64,000 nucleotides of DNA from Aliikangiella sp. G2MR2-5 (lineage in GTDB: Bacteria > Pseudomonadota > Gammaproteobacteria > Enterobacterales > Kangiellaceae), in NCBI RefSeq assembly GCF_015687155.1, contig NZ_JADPQF010000001.1:1178001-1242000 (forward strand). The letters are read 5' to 3'. Below, one piece after another: positions 48,284 to 59,093 of the stretch. Both the position numbers and the translations under genes were made by a program. The notes beneath the pieces are model-generated. The model saw only the letters and a list, made by a program, of their open reading frames with translations. It had not been told where the DNA came from and ran no database searches. Positions within the stretch are counted from its first letter, which is position 1, and every line of letters begins with the position of its first letter.

Positions 48284-49555
48284 TTAAAAGGAAGGGGGAA
48301 CCGATGGTTCTTCTTCATTTAATTCTATCGGCGTAATTAATATCAACATACCAAATAACGGATGGTCAAAATAGTGGAGTTCTCCGCTTCTCATTCGCCG
48401 CGCCTGTTTCATTGAATAATTAAAAAGGCGCTCTTTGTACAGCTTTTGAGACTCGCTGTTTAAAAAGTCGTCGTCAATTTCCCAAGAAAACTTGTGGTTT
48501 TGGTTAATATCAGACATTACTCCCTGTTTTTCCGCCTGGCTTTGTAGTAAAGCTAAATTGTCGCTAACCGTTTTAGTTTTGTCTAACTGACTTGCTTCGT
48601 TAAACGTGTCGGAAGTAAAGACAGACTGATTATCACTCAGAGAAGTACTGACAGGATTGCTCTCCTTTAAAACATTGAACTCATCATTTTTGAAGAGGTC
48701 CAGATCAATCGCTTCAATTTCGAACTTATCCGGACGTCTCAGATAAAGGTTAGTTTTAACATGTAAATATCTGGCAACATATATCTTAATATCACCATCA
48801 ATTTCTGGAACCCATAAGGTCGGTTCAATTGTGTCCATACTTGGAAGAACTTCTTCCTCTTTGCTCTCATTATTCGAAGAAAACTCGTTGAAATCTGAGC
48901 CGGAATTATTTGTCAAAAAGTTTTCATCTGATGCAGTAAAATCGTCAGAGTCCGTTGGGGATGAGAACAGGTTCAAACCCGCTTGCCTTTTTTCTCCATC
49001 GTACAAATAATCTAAGCTATAGTCGCGCCCGCCAGCTATTCGGATAGAACGAGCTTCATTTGAGGACAAGACAGGCTGTTTCCATCCGATGTGAAATAAA
49101 ACGTTATACTCGGGATTTTTCTGTAAGCTCTTAACTTCATTATTTAGAGACAGCTGTGATTCAGGCAACAATTGAAAAGGAACTTCAAGCTCCCCGGCGT
49201 CAGCGTCGAAAGCTAAATTATTGTCGGTATTTGTTGCAATAGAAGAGTCACTTGAAACTGGCTGACTCACAATTTCTTGCTCTATCAGATCTTCGAACTC
49301 GGCAGAAGGCTGACCGTTGATCACACGGTAGGGTTGGAGAAAATCACGAAAATCAGTAGACAATTCCAGTTTGGTTTCCGGGTCCCACGACTCATCACTT
49401 AAAGCGTTCAAGCTTTCTGATTTGAATAAGACAACCTCTACCTGATACCACTTAGGGCCATCCTGAACTGGGTCACTTTCTTCAGCGGAAATAGCACTAG
49501 AGGCAATTCCTGCTAGAACTAAACTAATATACTTGGCTTTTTTAAATAAAATCAT
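48284..49555 (-). CDS. csiV: CsiV family exported protein
   Basis: A 423-residue protein with a Sec signal peptide (cut about residue 23, ISA). After it comes WYQVEVVLFKSESL, the typical CsiV opening, and near the end RRMRSGELHYFDHPLFGMLILITPIE, the other conserved part. The middle (about 100-350) is low-complexity, rich in Ser, Asp, Glu and Asn. CsiV binds peptidoglycan and cooperates with LpoA-type activators of PBP1a in some bacteria. Its place 48 bases downstream of mfd is the usual one. Confidence 0.82.
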   Translation of the reverse strand: MILFKKAKYISLVLAGIASSAISAEESDPVQDGPKWYQVEVVLFKSESLNALSDESWDPETKLELSTDFRDFLQPYRVINGQPSAEFEDLIEQEIVSQPVSSDSSIATNTDNNLAFDADAGELEVPFQLLPESQLSLNNEVKSLQKNPEYNVLFHIGWKQPVLSSNEARSIRIAGGRDYSLDYLYDGEKRQAGLNLFSSPTDSDDFTASDENFLTNNSGSDFNEFSSNNESKEEEVLPSMDTIEPTLWVPEIDGDIKIYVARYLHVKTNLYLRRPDKFEIEAIDLDLFKNDEFNVLKESNPVSTSLSDNQSVFTSDTFNEASQLDKTKTVSDNLALLQSQAEKQGVMSDINQNHKFSWEIDDDFLNSESQKLYKERLFNYSMKQARRMRSGELHYFDHPLFGMLILITPIELNEEEPSVPPSF

Positions 49556-49603
49556 CGGGTTGAGATACAGCTAATTGTTATATTTTCACTTGAATACTAA
49601 CCT

Positions 49604-52600
49604 TTACAAGCTAATCGTTTCAATCAAAGAATCAATTTGTTGTCTACGGTGTTCCAGACTTTCATTTGGACACTTGACTTTAAGAACTGTTCCTTTAACG
49701 AGTTGGTAGCCGGTAGGGTTTGTTTGTATGAGCTCTATCAGCTTGTGGGTGTTTATATTGGGTTCAGCGCTAAATTCAACGGTTAGTCCTTTTTCATCAG
49801 CTTCTAGCTTGGTAATACCCATCGGGATTAGTTTTAACTTAAGTTCGGCAGCTACAAAGAGTGACTTGGTTGCTTCAGGAAGTAATCCGAATCTGTCGAT
49901 CAACTCAATTTGCAGCTGTTTCAAGGTCTCCCTGTCTTTGGCATTAGCAATTCTCTTATAAAGAGATAGTCTTAGCCCAACATCAGGTACATAATTGTCT
50001 GGTAACAGTGCGGACTGGCCAAGATTAACTTCTGTTTGTTCTTCCTGAGCTACCTTTAGAGAGGGTTCTTTGCCTGATTTCAACGCTTCGACAGCTTTTT
50101 CCAGTAACTCTATGTAAAGACTGAAACCAATGGTCTGCATATGACCACTTTGCTCTTCACCTAGTAACTCTCCAGCCCCTCGAATCTCAAGGTCGTGGGT
50201 TGCTAATATGAAGCCTGCACCTAGATCATCCAGGTTTTCAATAGCCTCCAAACGTTTTTTAGCATCCTTGGTCATGGATTTTGGACCTGGTGTTAACAAG
50301 TAGGCATACGCCTGATGGTGCGACCGACCGACTCGCCCCCTTAATTGGTGCAGCTGTGCAAGTCCGAGCTTGTCAGCCCGATCCATGATAATGGTATTAG
50401 CGGTTGGTACATCAATACCGGTTTCAATAATAGTAGTGCAAACCAGTACATGAAAACGCTGATGATAAAACTGTTTCATTACGTCTTCGAGTTGACGTTC
50501 GCGCATTTGGCCGTGGGCAACACCGATTTCCAGCTCTGGGAGCATATCCTTTAATTCTCGTGCCACTCGTTCGATCGATTCTACTGAATTGTGCAGAAAA
50601 TAGACCTGGCCTCCACGTCTGATCTCCCTTTGGATTGCCTCTTTAATAAGTGGAGCATTATGCTGACGAACAAAAGTCTTAATGGCTAATCTTTTTGCTG
50701 GTGGAGTAGCAATAATTGATAGGTCTCGCATTCCGGACATTGACATGTTTAATGTCCGCGGAATTGGGGTAGCAGTGAGGGTCAGGATATCAACTTTCGC
50801 CCGGTAAGATTTGAGAATTTCCTTTTGACGCACTCCAAACCGGTGTTCTTCATCAATGAGCAATAAACCCAGATTTTTAAACTTAGGATTACCGGACAGA
50901 AGACGGTGAGTTCCAATAACAATATCGATTTTTCCGTTTTCCAATTGCTCCAGTACCTGTAATTGCTCAGATTTGGTCTGAAACCTGGATAATGAGCCGA
51001 CATTAACCGGCCACTGTGAGAATCGATCCTGGAAAGAGTTTGTATGTTGCTGCGCTAACAGTGTCGTAGGAACTAGCATTGCCACTTGCATGCCATTTTG
51101 GATAGCAATGAAGGCTGCGCGCATAGCTACTTCTGTTTTTCCAAACCCGACATCGCCACAAACTAATCGATCCATAGGAGTGCTCGATTTCATATCTTTG
51201 ATAACAGCATCAATAGCGTCTTGCTGGTCAGGAGTTGTTTCAAATTCAAATTCGCTAGCAAATTTAACGTAATCTAACTGATCAAGCTTATGGCTAACGC
51301 CTTTTTCTGCAGCTCTTCTTGCGTAAAGGTCTAGAAGTTCTGCCGCAGTGTCACGCGCTTTTTCGATCGCTTTGTGCTTGGCTTTAGTCCATGATTCGCT
51401 TCCTAGTTTATGCCAAGGAGCTGTTTCCGGACTACTACCGCTATAGCGATGAATAAGGTGTAAACTTTGTACAGGTACATAGAGTTTATCACCGCCGTTA
51501 TATTCGAGAGTCAAAAACTCTGTTGTTACACCGCCTGCATTTAATGTCTGAAGCCCAAGATACCTGCCAACCCCCTGATCAATGTGGACAACAGGATCGC
51601 CGTGTTTTAGCTCTGCCAGACTATGAATTAACTGATCGGGAGAAACTTCTTTATTTTGACGCCTTCTGGATTGCAACACCTGGCTACCAAAAAGATCACT
51701 TTCGCATACAACAAGATACTCATCACAACTAAAACCATGCTGAAGTGGAGCCGTCGTTAAGTTGACTGAATCGGTGGATTCCAGGAACTGTTGCCACGTT
51801 TCAATAATAACAGGTGAAGTCTTGTGTTTAGTGAGAAGTTCCCGCAATACTTCCTGTCGTCCTGACGACTCCGAACATATCAGTATCTTGGAGTAGTTCT
51901 TGGCCGTATTTTTGAGCTTTTCGGTTGGGTCGGATAGTTTGTGTTCGACAGTTACTTGTGGACAGCGCCCAAAGTTCAGGCTGGTCGATTTCTCTGCTCT
52001 TGATACATCCTGCTCAAGCGATAAGTGAGGTAACCCTTTTAAAAATGAATTGAATTCGCTCTCTTCAATGAAAAGGCTTTGCGGAGGCATAATCGGCCTC
52101 TCGATATCATGCCGGTACTGTTCGTACCGATCTTTTAAATCAATCCAGAAACTTCTGGTTGCTTGCGAAAGATCTTCTCCTCTGACAACAAGAGATTGTT
52201 CAAGGTTAATAAAATCAAAAATTGTTGACAGCTGATCGAAGAACAAAGGCAAATAATATTCAATCCCGGCAGGGAAAACTCCATTACTAACGTCTCGATA
52301 AATCGATGACTCACTGATATCAAATAGTGCTCGCCATTTTTGTCTGAAAGTTGCTATCCCAGTCTCATTGGTCGGGTATTCCTTAGCCGCTAACAGGTCT
52401 ATTGAATCTACTTTTACTTTGGTTAACTGTGTTTCTGGATCAAAAAAGCGTAAGGACTCAATTTCATCATCAAACAGCTCTATCCTTATTGGTTCGTCAG
52501 ATCCCATTGGGAAGAGATCTATAATTGACCCTCTTACCGCAAACTCACCATGCTCCATAACAGTGGCAACAAAAGCGTAACCATTGTCGTCCAGCTCTTT

Positions 52601-53068
52601 ACGTAACGCTTTGAGATCTATTTTTTGTCCAACTGACAAAGACAGGCACTGTTGCTCAATAAACTGTCGATAGGGAAGTCTCTGAAGCGCAGAACTAACC
52701 GGCAATAATAAAACACCTTTATTAATTCCTGGTAATTGGTTTAGCGTTTTTAAACGCTCCGAAATTATGTCCTGATGGGGTGAAAAATAGTCATAAGGCA
52801 GTGTTTCCCAGTCCGGCAAAGTAAACACTGGTATCTGTTTGCTTGAACCAGCGCTAACTGGTCCAGCAGGTTGTTGATCGTGCAGAAAAAACTCTACTTC
52901 TCGTTTGAGGCTAAGATAGCTTAACGCATTGGGAAGTAGAACTATAATTAGCCCATTATGTAGCTTGGCAGTCTCTGCAATCGTCAGAGCAAAAGAGCTT
53001 CCATAGACATTATGGCAGTGATTTTGGAAACCAGGCTTTAAACGTAGAAGTTTTGATAGATCTTTCAA
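49604..53068 (-). CDS. mfd: Transcription-repair coupling factor
   Basis: An 1154-residue SF2 translocase that removes RNA polymerase stalled at DNA lesions and recruits UvrA. The UvrB-like N-terminal part is followed by the RNA polymerase-binding domain (LKHGDPVVHIDQGVGRYLGL, about residues 490-509). The helicase core has Walker A GDVGFGKTEVAM (about 643), DEEH and LRGRVGRSHHQAYAYLL, and a TRG region and C-terminal regulatory domain follow. Length agrees with E. coli Mfd (1148). The reading frame has no ATG near its beginning, so a TTG start at 53068 is used. Confidence 0.96.
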   Translation of the reverse strand: MKDLSKLLRLKPGFQNHCHNVYGSSFALTIAETAKLHNGLIIVLLPNALSYLSLKREVEFFLHDQQPAGPVSAGSSKQIPVFTLPDWETLPYDYFSPHQDIISERLKTLNQLPGINKGVLLLPVSSALQRLPYRQFIEQQCLSLSVGQKIDLKALRKELDDNGYAFVATVMEHGEFAVRGSIIDLFPMGSDEPIRIELFDDEIESLRFFDPETQLTKVKVDSIDLLAAKEYPTNETGIATFRQKWRALFDISESSIYRDVSNGVFPAGIEYYLPLFFDQLSTIFDFINLEQSLVVRGEDLSQATRSFWIDLKDRYEQYRHDIERPIMPPQSLFIEESEFNSFLKGLPHLSLEQDVSRAEKSTSLNFGRCPQVTVEHKLSDPTEKLKNTAKNYSKILICSESSGRQEVLRELLTKHKTSPVIIETWQQFLESTDSVNLTTAPLQHGFSCDEYLVVCESDLFGSQVLQSRRRQNKEVSPDQLIHSLAELKHGDPVVHIDQGVGRYLGLQTLNAGGVTTEFLTLEYNGGDKLYVPVQSLHLIHRYSGSSPETAPWHKLGSESWTKAKHKAIEKARDTAAELLDLYARRAAEKGVSHKLDQLDYVKFASEFEFETTPDQQDAIDAVIKDMKSSTPMDRLVCGDVGFGKTEVAMRAAFIAIQNGMQVAMLVPTTLLAQQHTNSFQDRFSQWPVNVGSLSRFQTKSEQLQVLEQLENGKIDIVIGTHRLLSGNPKFKNLGLLLIDEEHRFGVRQKEILKSYRAKVDILTLTATPIPRTLNMSMSGMRDLSIIATPPAKRLAIKTFVRQHNAPLIKEAIQREIRRGGQVYFLHNSVESIERVARELKDMLPELEIGVAHGQMRERQLEDVMKQFYHQRFHVLVCTTIIETGIDVPTANTIIMDRADKLGLAQLHQLRGRVGRSHHQAYAYLLTPGPKSMTKDAKKRLEAIENLDDLGAGFILATHDLEIRGAGELLGEEQSGHMQTIGFSLYIELLEKAVEALKSGKEPSLKVAQEEQTEVNLGQSALLPDNYVPDVGLRLSLYKRIANAKDRETLKQLQIELIDRFGLLPEATKSLFVAAELKLKLIPMGITKLEADEKGLTVEFSAEPNINTHKLIELIQTNPTGYQLVKGTVLKVKCPNESLEHRRQQIDSLIETISL

Positions 53069-53188
53069 AGGTCTGTCGCAGATAGGTAGTTAAGTTACAT
53101 TTTCAGGCGCAAGATTATACCTTAGCCTGCTCATAAGGTGGAGGGGGAATAAGCGTGAAATCTATATTTTCACAAGTGGATGTTTCTA

Positions 53189-53265
<77 letters not shown>

Positions 53266-53590
53266 TAAATATGAGAGAGGGGATTTTAACAAGAACTGAG
53301 AAAAAAAATAAATAGTCCTGCAGGATAAAAGTCTCTATTTTAAAATTATTCTTTAACCAATAAGCAAGATAGTTTATTTATCGGTTAATTATTAGCCAAA
53401 ATCAGATTGAAAGTGTCTTAATCTTAACAGCGACAAACATACTTCTTGGATAAATCTATTTAGTTGCCAGTTTTTGTGATCTAGATAAGGCGAAAAAACA
53501 CCCAATCTGCTAGTCTGGATAATGAAGGTTAGCACAAAAAGAGAAGAAAAAATAACCCGGTATACAGGGAAATCATCGGAGGAGGTTGAT
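53266..53590. other. Divergent spacer between tRNA-Arg and a secreted-protein gene
   Basis: A 325-bp AT-rich stretch. On the minus strand a TAAAAT near 53291-53296 could be the tRNA promoter -10. I see no att site or integrase remnant beside the tRNA. Confidence 0.35.
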
Positions 53591-54370
53591 ATGAACGCAA
53601 ATCTGTCGAAGGGCCTAAAAACAAAGGCACTTTATTCTACATTTCTGGGCACCGCCATTTTGTATCTCTTTAGTAGTCTTTCACTGGCGGCAGAATTAAA
53701 AAAGGAAACCATTTCGAAAGAAATATCACGCGTTCAGGATAAGAATACAATTAGAGTTGATCCAAAGAAGTTAAAACAAGTGATTCAAAGCCGCTCACCA
53801 GGTGAGAATCAGACAAACGAAGAAGTACACGGCGGAACAGGTGTTTATGTACTCGATAACGTTGATTTTAACCCTGTGGGCGGAGCCAGAATAGAAGGGC
53901 TCAAATGGAATAATCAAACACCATTTGAAGGTTATTATGAGTTTGAACAGAACTCCTACGTTGTTGTAAGCGGTACTGTACATGGAGAAGGTTTAATAAC
54001 TGGAACAGGAAGAGACGGCTGGACTTTTCATGTTACTCTTGATACTGGCGACTTACTAAAAAACAAGCCAGCTTCCTGCTCTTTTTCAAAAAGCATTCGT
54101 CCGCAAACGACACCAGAGCAAACAGGTTGGAAGTATCAAGTGCTAGTTATTTTTCTCGATACGGCTACCAAACCTGAATGTTTTGAGTTTTTCGAATCGA
54201 TAGGTAAAAAGCCGCTAAAAATTCGGAGAGCAAGAATAGTTGGGCCGGGCTGGCCGGGTAAAAGCGGATTCAAGGAACCACAGGAAAGGCTTTATAATCC
54301 AGGACCGATGTTGCCATTAAGCACGGATATTACTTCGGGTCATGATGCTACGCTTTGGCAATCAAACTAG
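53591..54370 (+). CDS. Uncharacterised exported protein
   Basis: A 259-residue protein with a Sec signal peptide (about residues 1-34, hydrophobic core LYSTFLGTAILYLFSSLSL, likely cut after LAA). The mature part begins with a charged helical region, then appears beta-rich (GVYVLDNVDFNPVGG, YYEFEQNSYVVVSGTVHGEG, WTFHVTLDTGD), with two Cys (in SCSF and ECFE) that could form a disulfide in the periplasm. I recognise no family. The start at 53591 is favoured over 53522 because GGAGGAGG lies just upstream and it exposes the signal peptide. Confidence 0.72.
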   Translation: MNANLSKGLKTKALYSTFLGTAILYLFSSLSLAAELKKETISKEISRVQDKNTIRVDPKKLKQVIQSRSPGENQTNEEVHGGTGVYVLDNVDFNPVGGARIEGLKWNNQTPFEGYYEFEQNSYVVVSGTVHGEGLITGTGRDGWTFHVTLDTGDLLKNKPASCSFSKSIRPQTTPEQTGWKYQVLVIFLDTATKPECFEFFESIGKKPLKIRRARIVGPGWPGKSGFKEPQERLYNPGPMLPLSTDITSGHDATLWQSN

Positions 54371-54506
54371 AAACCAGGCAACCAGCTTCAAAACAGTTGA
54401 CCAGATAGGATTGACATATTTCATATAGTAGGAGAATTTGTACATTTGCAAAGCCTCCTATATAAAGCCTCATACAAAATGAAAGATGGCCAAGCTTTGA
54501 GTAAAA

Positions 54507-56057
54507 TTAGTTTGGGAATCGATTTTGTATAGCGATGATATCATCGATTTTGTCTAGTACTATATCTACTAATTCAGGGTCAAACTGTTTACCTTTTTCA
54601 GCTTTTAGCAGGTCGAGAATCTTATCCAATGGCCAAGCTGGTTTGTAACACCTTTCGTTGTACAAAGCATCAATTACATCTGCCAGAGCTGCAATTCTTG
54701 CATAAACGGAAATGTCTTTTCCGGACTTTCCATTGGGATAACCGTTACCATCCCATCGTTCGTGATGTTCGCCTGCGATCAATGATCCGACCTGAATCAC
54801 TTCAAGTTTAGAGCCCGCAAGAATATCCCTGCCGATGGCTGCATGATTCTTCATAATTTCCCATTCTTCAGGGTCTAACTTTCCGGGCTTGTTAAGTATC
54901 GCATCGGGAATCGCTACTTTGCCTATATCGTGCAGTGGAGCCGCCATATAGAGAACTTCCTGTTGCCTTTCACCAAGTCCTATGGCTTTGCCTAGCAGCA
55001 AACAGATCTCGGCCATTCTTTTTACATGATGACTAGTTTCCTTTGAGCGGTTCTCAACAGCTTCACTCATCCGATAAACAATTTCCTTTTGAGTAACTTC
55101 AAGTTCCTCAAACATTGAAGTGTTATCAAAAGCAATACCAATGTGATTACAAAATATCTGGATAAGATGTTTATCAAGCTGACTTAATGGAGGAAGCCCT
55201 TCAAGATAAAGAATATTCTTTTTCTTTAGATGAGACTCATAAAAGCCTATGAAGTAATCTTCTTCAAACTGATTACGCCCCAGCCTTAAATTATCAAGTA
55301 AATTAGGTTTGGGAAAATCTTTGACCGCGACTTCAAGATTATTAGAAATGTAATTGCTGTATTTACCTGTAGCGGCGACTACCTGGCTTTCGTTACCGCT
55401 TTGTGTCGCAGTTAACCCTTCTAACTCCCCATAAATTGCACCTTCGCTGATTTGGAGCAGGGCGGTTAGCTGTTCCAGAGCGCCTTGAGTTAACTCTTTA
55501 AGTGAATGTTGCGCGAAAACCTTCGCAGTCCCTTTGATAATAGTCTCGAGCCCCTTTTTATTTCGGTGCAGGCTGATGATGTCTCTATATGACCTTAATC
55601 CTGAGTACATCAAAGTAAAAAGGCGGTTAGAGGTAAGTTCGGTTTTTTCTTTGTAGTCATTAATATCGTAGTCCCGGATGACTTCTCTTTCAGGCGCTTG
55701 CCCCGGCTGTCCTGTTCGAAGAATAATTCTCACATGCTGATCTCGATGTACCTCTCGGATCCATTTTACCAATTCAAGTCCTGCATGGTCTGTCTCCATA
55801 ACAACATCCAATAAAATGATTGCATAATCATTCTCTTCAAGTACTTGCTTGGCATGTTTTGCAGAAAAAGCGGAGTCTATTTCAAGCGGAAGATCCTGAA
55901 ATGTAAAGTTCTTGAGTGCAAGTCGAGTAACCTGATGGACTTCAGGCTCATCGTCGACAACTAGCAAATGCCAGTGCTTTTCGCTTCGAGGGGGCTGACT
56001 GACCTCTTCTAAGCCGTCGTCTTCGTCCGCAAAAATTAATTCGTCATTATCACTCAT
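54507..56057 (-). CDS. Response regulator with DUF3369 and HD-GYP domains
   Basis: A 516-residue cytosolic response regulator. The receiver domain (about residues 29-165) has the acidic pair at 35-36 and the phospho-acceptor Asp 84 in ILLDVVMETD. A GAF-like DUF3369 domain follows (about 170-320). The C-terminal HD-GYP domain (about 325-516) has HDIGKVAIPD and HHERWDGNGYPNG, the metal-binding HD and GYP motifs, so it probably hydrolyses cyclic di-GMP when phosphorylated. It is divergent from the YfiR-domain kinase gene, probably its partner. Confidence 0.9.
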   Translation of the reverse strand: MSDNDELIFADEDDGLEEVSQPPRSEKHWHLLVVDDEPEVHQVTRLALKNFTFQDLPLEIDSAFSAKHAKQVLEENDYAIILLDVVMETDHAGLELVKWIREVHRDQHVRIILRTGQPGQAPEREVIRDYDINDYKEKTELTSNRLFTLMYSGLRSYRDIISLHRNKKGLETIIKGTAKVFAQHSLKELTQGALEQLTALLQISEGAIYGELEGLTATQSGNESQVVAATGKYSNYISNNLEVAVKDFPKPNLLDNLRLGRNQFEEDYFIGFYESHLKKKNILYLEGLPPLSQLDKHLIQIFCNHIGIAFDNTSMFEELEVTQKEIVYRMSEAVENRSKETSHHVKRMAEICLLLGKAIGLGERQQEVLYMAAPLHDIGKVAIPDAILNKPGKLDPEEWEIMKNHAAIGRDILAGSKLEVIQVGSLIAGEHHERWDGNGYPNGKSGKDISVYARIAALADVIDALYNERCYKPAWPLDKILDLLKAEKGKQFDPELVDIVLDKIDDIIAIQNRFPN

Positions 56058-56204
56058 AAGCTAATAGTAATCTCTGATACCTATCTTTAAGTTATAGTAA
56101 TAATTTTGCAAAACAGCCATTTTTTACTCAACTTTTATGCGAGTTATCAATAGTTTTTCTATAATTAACCTATTGATTTTATGTAACTTCACAGGCGTTA
56201 CCTG

Positions 56205-58178
56205 ATGTTTGATGTACAAAAAGGTACTCATTCTGCATTCAAAATGGCATTAGCCACTGTTTTCCTTTGCTGCTTTTACTTATCACCGGTGTTGCAGGCA
56301 GCAGAGTCAACAGCAGAAGACCTCAAAGCAGCCTTTATAGTTAATTTCATACGCTATATCGAATGGCCTGACGAAAAAAGTATGCAATCAATCAAGGTTG
56401 TTTATTTAGGAGATAATCGCAAGCAACTGGAAGCATTGGAAAAGCTCAAAAAAGTAAAAGTTCGTAACCTGTCAATTACCATTCGATATGCTAAAAGCCA
56501 TGCAGATCTACTACCTGCTGATTTGATATTTCTGGAAAAATCCTCCGCCGATCAGCTCCGCCAGCTAAATGGGCTAATTAAGGATAAGCCAGTGCTACTG
56601 GTAACTCAGGAAATTGATGAAAAACAACTATTTGGAATTAACTTTCTTTACGAGTCCAGAAACCGAATCGGGTTTGAGTTAAACCGCTATAACCTGATAT
56701 ATCAAGGCCTTAAAGTCTCTTCTGATTTCGTAATCCTTGGTGGTACTGAAATTGATATTGCCAGTTTAGTAAAGGATTTAGAAGCGGATATGGTCAAAAG
56801 TCAATCAATGCTAAGAGCGCTTCAAAAAGAAGTTGACCGTAAACAGGGGCTGCTTGATAAGCAAAGTGAAGTCCTGGCATCACAATCGCAGAAAATTGGC
56901 GCTCAGGAAAAACGACTGCAAACTTTGGATACTACGATAAAGGCGCAAAAAGACTCATACGACAAACTAAAAGATGAATATTCGCGATTAAACGCATCCC
57001 TCAATCTTTCTAGAAAAGAGCTAGTTGAAAACAATCAGCTCCTTGGAACTAAACAACAAGAGCTGGAACAAAAGTCAGCGGCAATTGATGACCTGGCAAC
57101 ACTGATCGAAAGAAATAAGCAACTCTTACTTGAACAATCGAAAGAGATCAATAAACAAAAGGAAGAGCTGAAAGACTCGTTATTACAACTGGAAACTCAA
57201 AAAGAAACACTCCTGGAGCAAAGCTCAATAATTAAGAACCAAACTATCGCGCTATATGGCTCAATATTATTGATTGTCTCAGTGGCTTTCAGTGTAGTCG
57301 TTATCTATCGAAGCTACCGGCTAAAAAAACGCTCACATAGCCAGCTTGAGGAAAAGCATCGTCAACTGGAAGAAATTCATGCCCAGTTAACAGAAACCCA
57401 GGACCAGTTAGTTGAATCTGAAAAAATGGCCGCGTTGGGTGGACTGGTGGCTGGTGTAGCACATGAAATCAATACTCCTATAGGGGTTGGTGTAACTTCA
57501 GTATCTCACCTTTTGGAATCGATTAAGAACTTCAAAAGAAAGTACGAGAAGGGCCAGCTCAAAAAGTCAGAGCTCGAACTACTTCTCGAAGACTTAAATG
57601 AATCCGGTGAAATACTCGACCGAAATCTTCTCCGCGCTAGTCAGCTAATTCGAAGTTTTAAACAGGTGTCTACTGACCAGACGACAGAGGAAGTCCGTAC
57701 CTTTGGGTTAGAGCAATACCTCGGCGAGATATGTCAGAATTTGCGTCACAAACTTAAGCAGGGGAATCATCGGGTTAAAATAGATTGCGACGAAGCAATA
57801 AAAATAACTTCCTATGCAGGAGCTTTCGCTCAAATTATAACCAATCTGATAGTAAATTCCTTATTACATGGTTTTGGAAATGCAATTAGCGACGGGGAAA
57901 TATCAATTTGCTGCCGGGTCGAAGGTGACAATATTACTATAGAATACAGAGACAACGGAAAAGGCATTCCGGATCAACAGGTCGAAAAAGTTTTTGACCC
58001 TTTTTTTACTACTAATAGAGCTCACGGAGGCACAGGGCTAGGACTAAACATCTGCTTCAACCTGATGCATCAAAAGCTTAAAGGAAAAATACGCTGCCTG
58101 CACAGTGATAGTGGCGCACATTTTAGCCTACAAATGCCCATAGATATAAAAAAGCTGCAACCATCAGAAGTAGAGTAA
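56205..58178 (+). CDS. Sensor histidine kinase with periplasmic YfiR domain
   Basis: A 657-residue membrane kinase. A signal peptide or signal anchor (about 14-32) leads to a YfiR-like (DUF4154) domain (about 34-187: DLKAAFIVNFIRYIEWP near its start). A long periplasmic coiled coil (about 188-345) runs to one transmembrane helix (about 349-368). The cytosolic part has HisKA with phospho-acceptor His 420 in GVAHEINTPIG and an HATPase domain with NLIVNSLLHGF, DNGKGIP and GGTGLGLNI. YfiR in Pseudomonas is a periplasmic redox-sensitive repressor of a cyclase; here the domain is probably the signal input. Divergent partner: the HD-GYP regulator. Confidence 0.88.
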   Translation: MFDVQKGTHSAFKMALATVFLCCFYLSPVLQAAESTAEDLKAAFIVNFIRYIEWPDEKSMQSIKVVYLGDNRKQLEALEKLKKVKVRNLSITIRYAKSHADLLPADLIFLEKSSADQLRQLNGLIKDKPVLLVTQEIDEKQLFGINFLYESRNRIGFELNRYNLIYQGLKVSSDFVILGGTEIDIASLVKDLEADMVKSQSMLRALQKEVDRKQGLLDKQSEVLASQSQKIGAQEKRLQTLDTTIKAQKDSYDKLKDEYSRLNASLNLSRKELVENNQLLGTKQQELEQKSAAIDDLATLIERNKQLLLEQSKEINKQKEELKDSLLQLETQKETLLEQSSIIKNQTIALYGSILLIVSVAFSVVVIYRSYRLKKRSHSQLEEKHRQLEEIHAQLTETQDQLVESEKMAALGGLVAGVAHEINTPIGVGVTSVSHLLESIKNFKRKYEKGQLKKSELELLLEDLNESGEILDRNLLRASQLIRSFKQVSTDQTTEEVRTFGLEQYLGEICQNLRHKLKQGNHRVKIDCDEAIKITSYAGAFAQIITNLIVNSLLHGFGNAISDGEISICCRVEGDNITIEYRDNGKGIPDQQVEKVFDPFFTTNRAHGGTGLGLNICFNLMHQKLKGKIRCLHSDSGAHFSLQMPIDIKKLQPSEVE

Positions 58179-58320
58179 ACTGAGCAAGTGCACCAATGCA
58201 GTAAGATTCTCATCTCTAGCTCTATAGCAAGGTTAATATTTGGTTAATTAGCGCCAAATAGTGAGGTTTCTACTTTCATCAAAATTAGGTTTGCACTAAA
58301 TAACCAGCTGTCTATAATGA

Positions 58321-59016
<696 letters not shown>

Positions 59017-59025
59017 CTAAAATGT

Positions 59026-59051
59026 TAAGTCCTGCCGCAGAGCAGGGCTTA
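59026..59051. terminator. Hairpin between adk and hemH, no T tract
   Basis: TAAGTCCTGC (59026-59035) pairs with GCAGGGCTTA (59042-59051), ten pairs with one G-T, around a six-base loop. No T run follows, so it may slow or partly end transcription, or stabilise mRNA. Confidence 0.45.
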
Positions 59052-59093
59052 GCAAATGGCGAGTTCTCTTCTTAAACAAATCATCTCTAAGAT

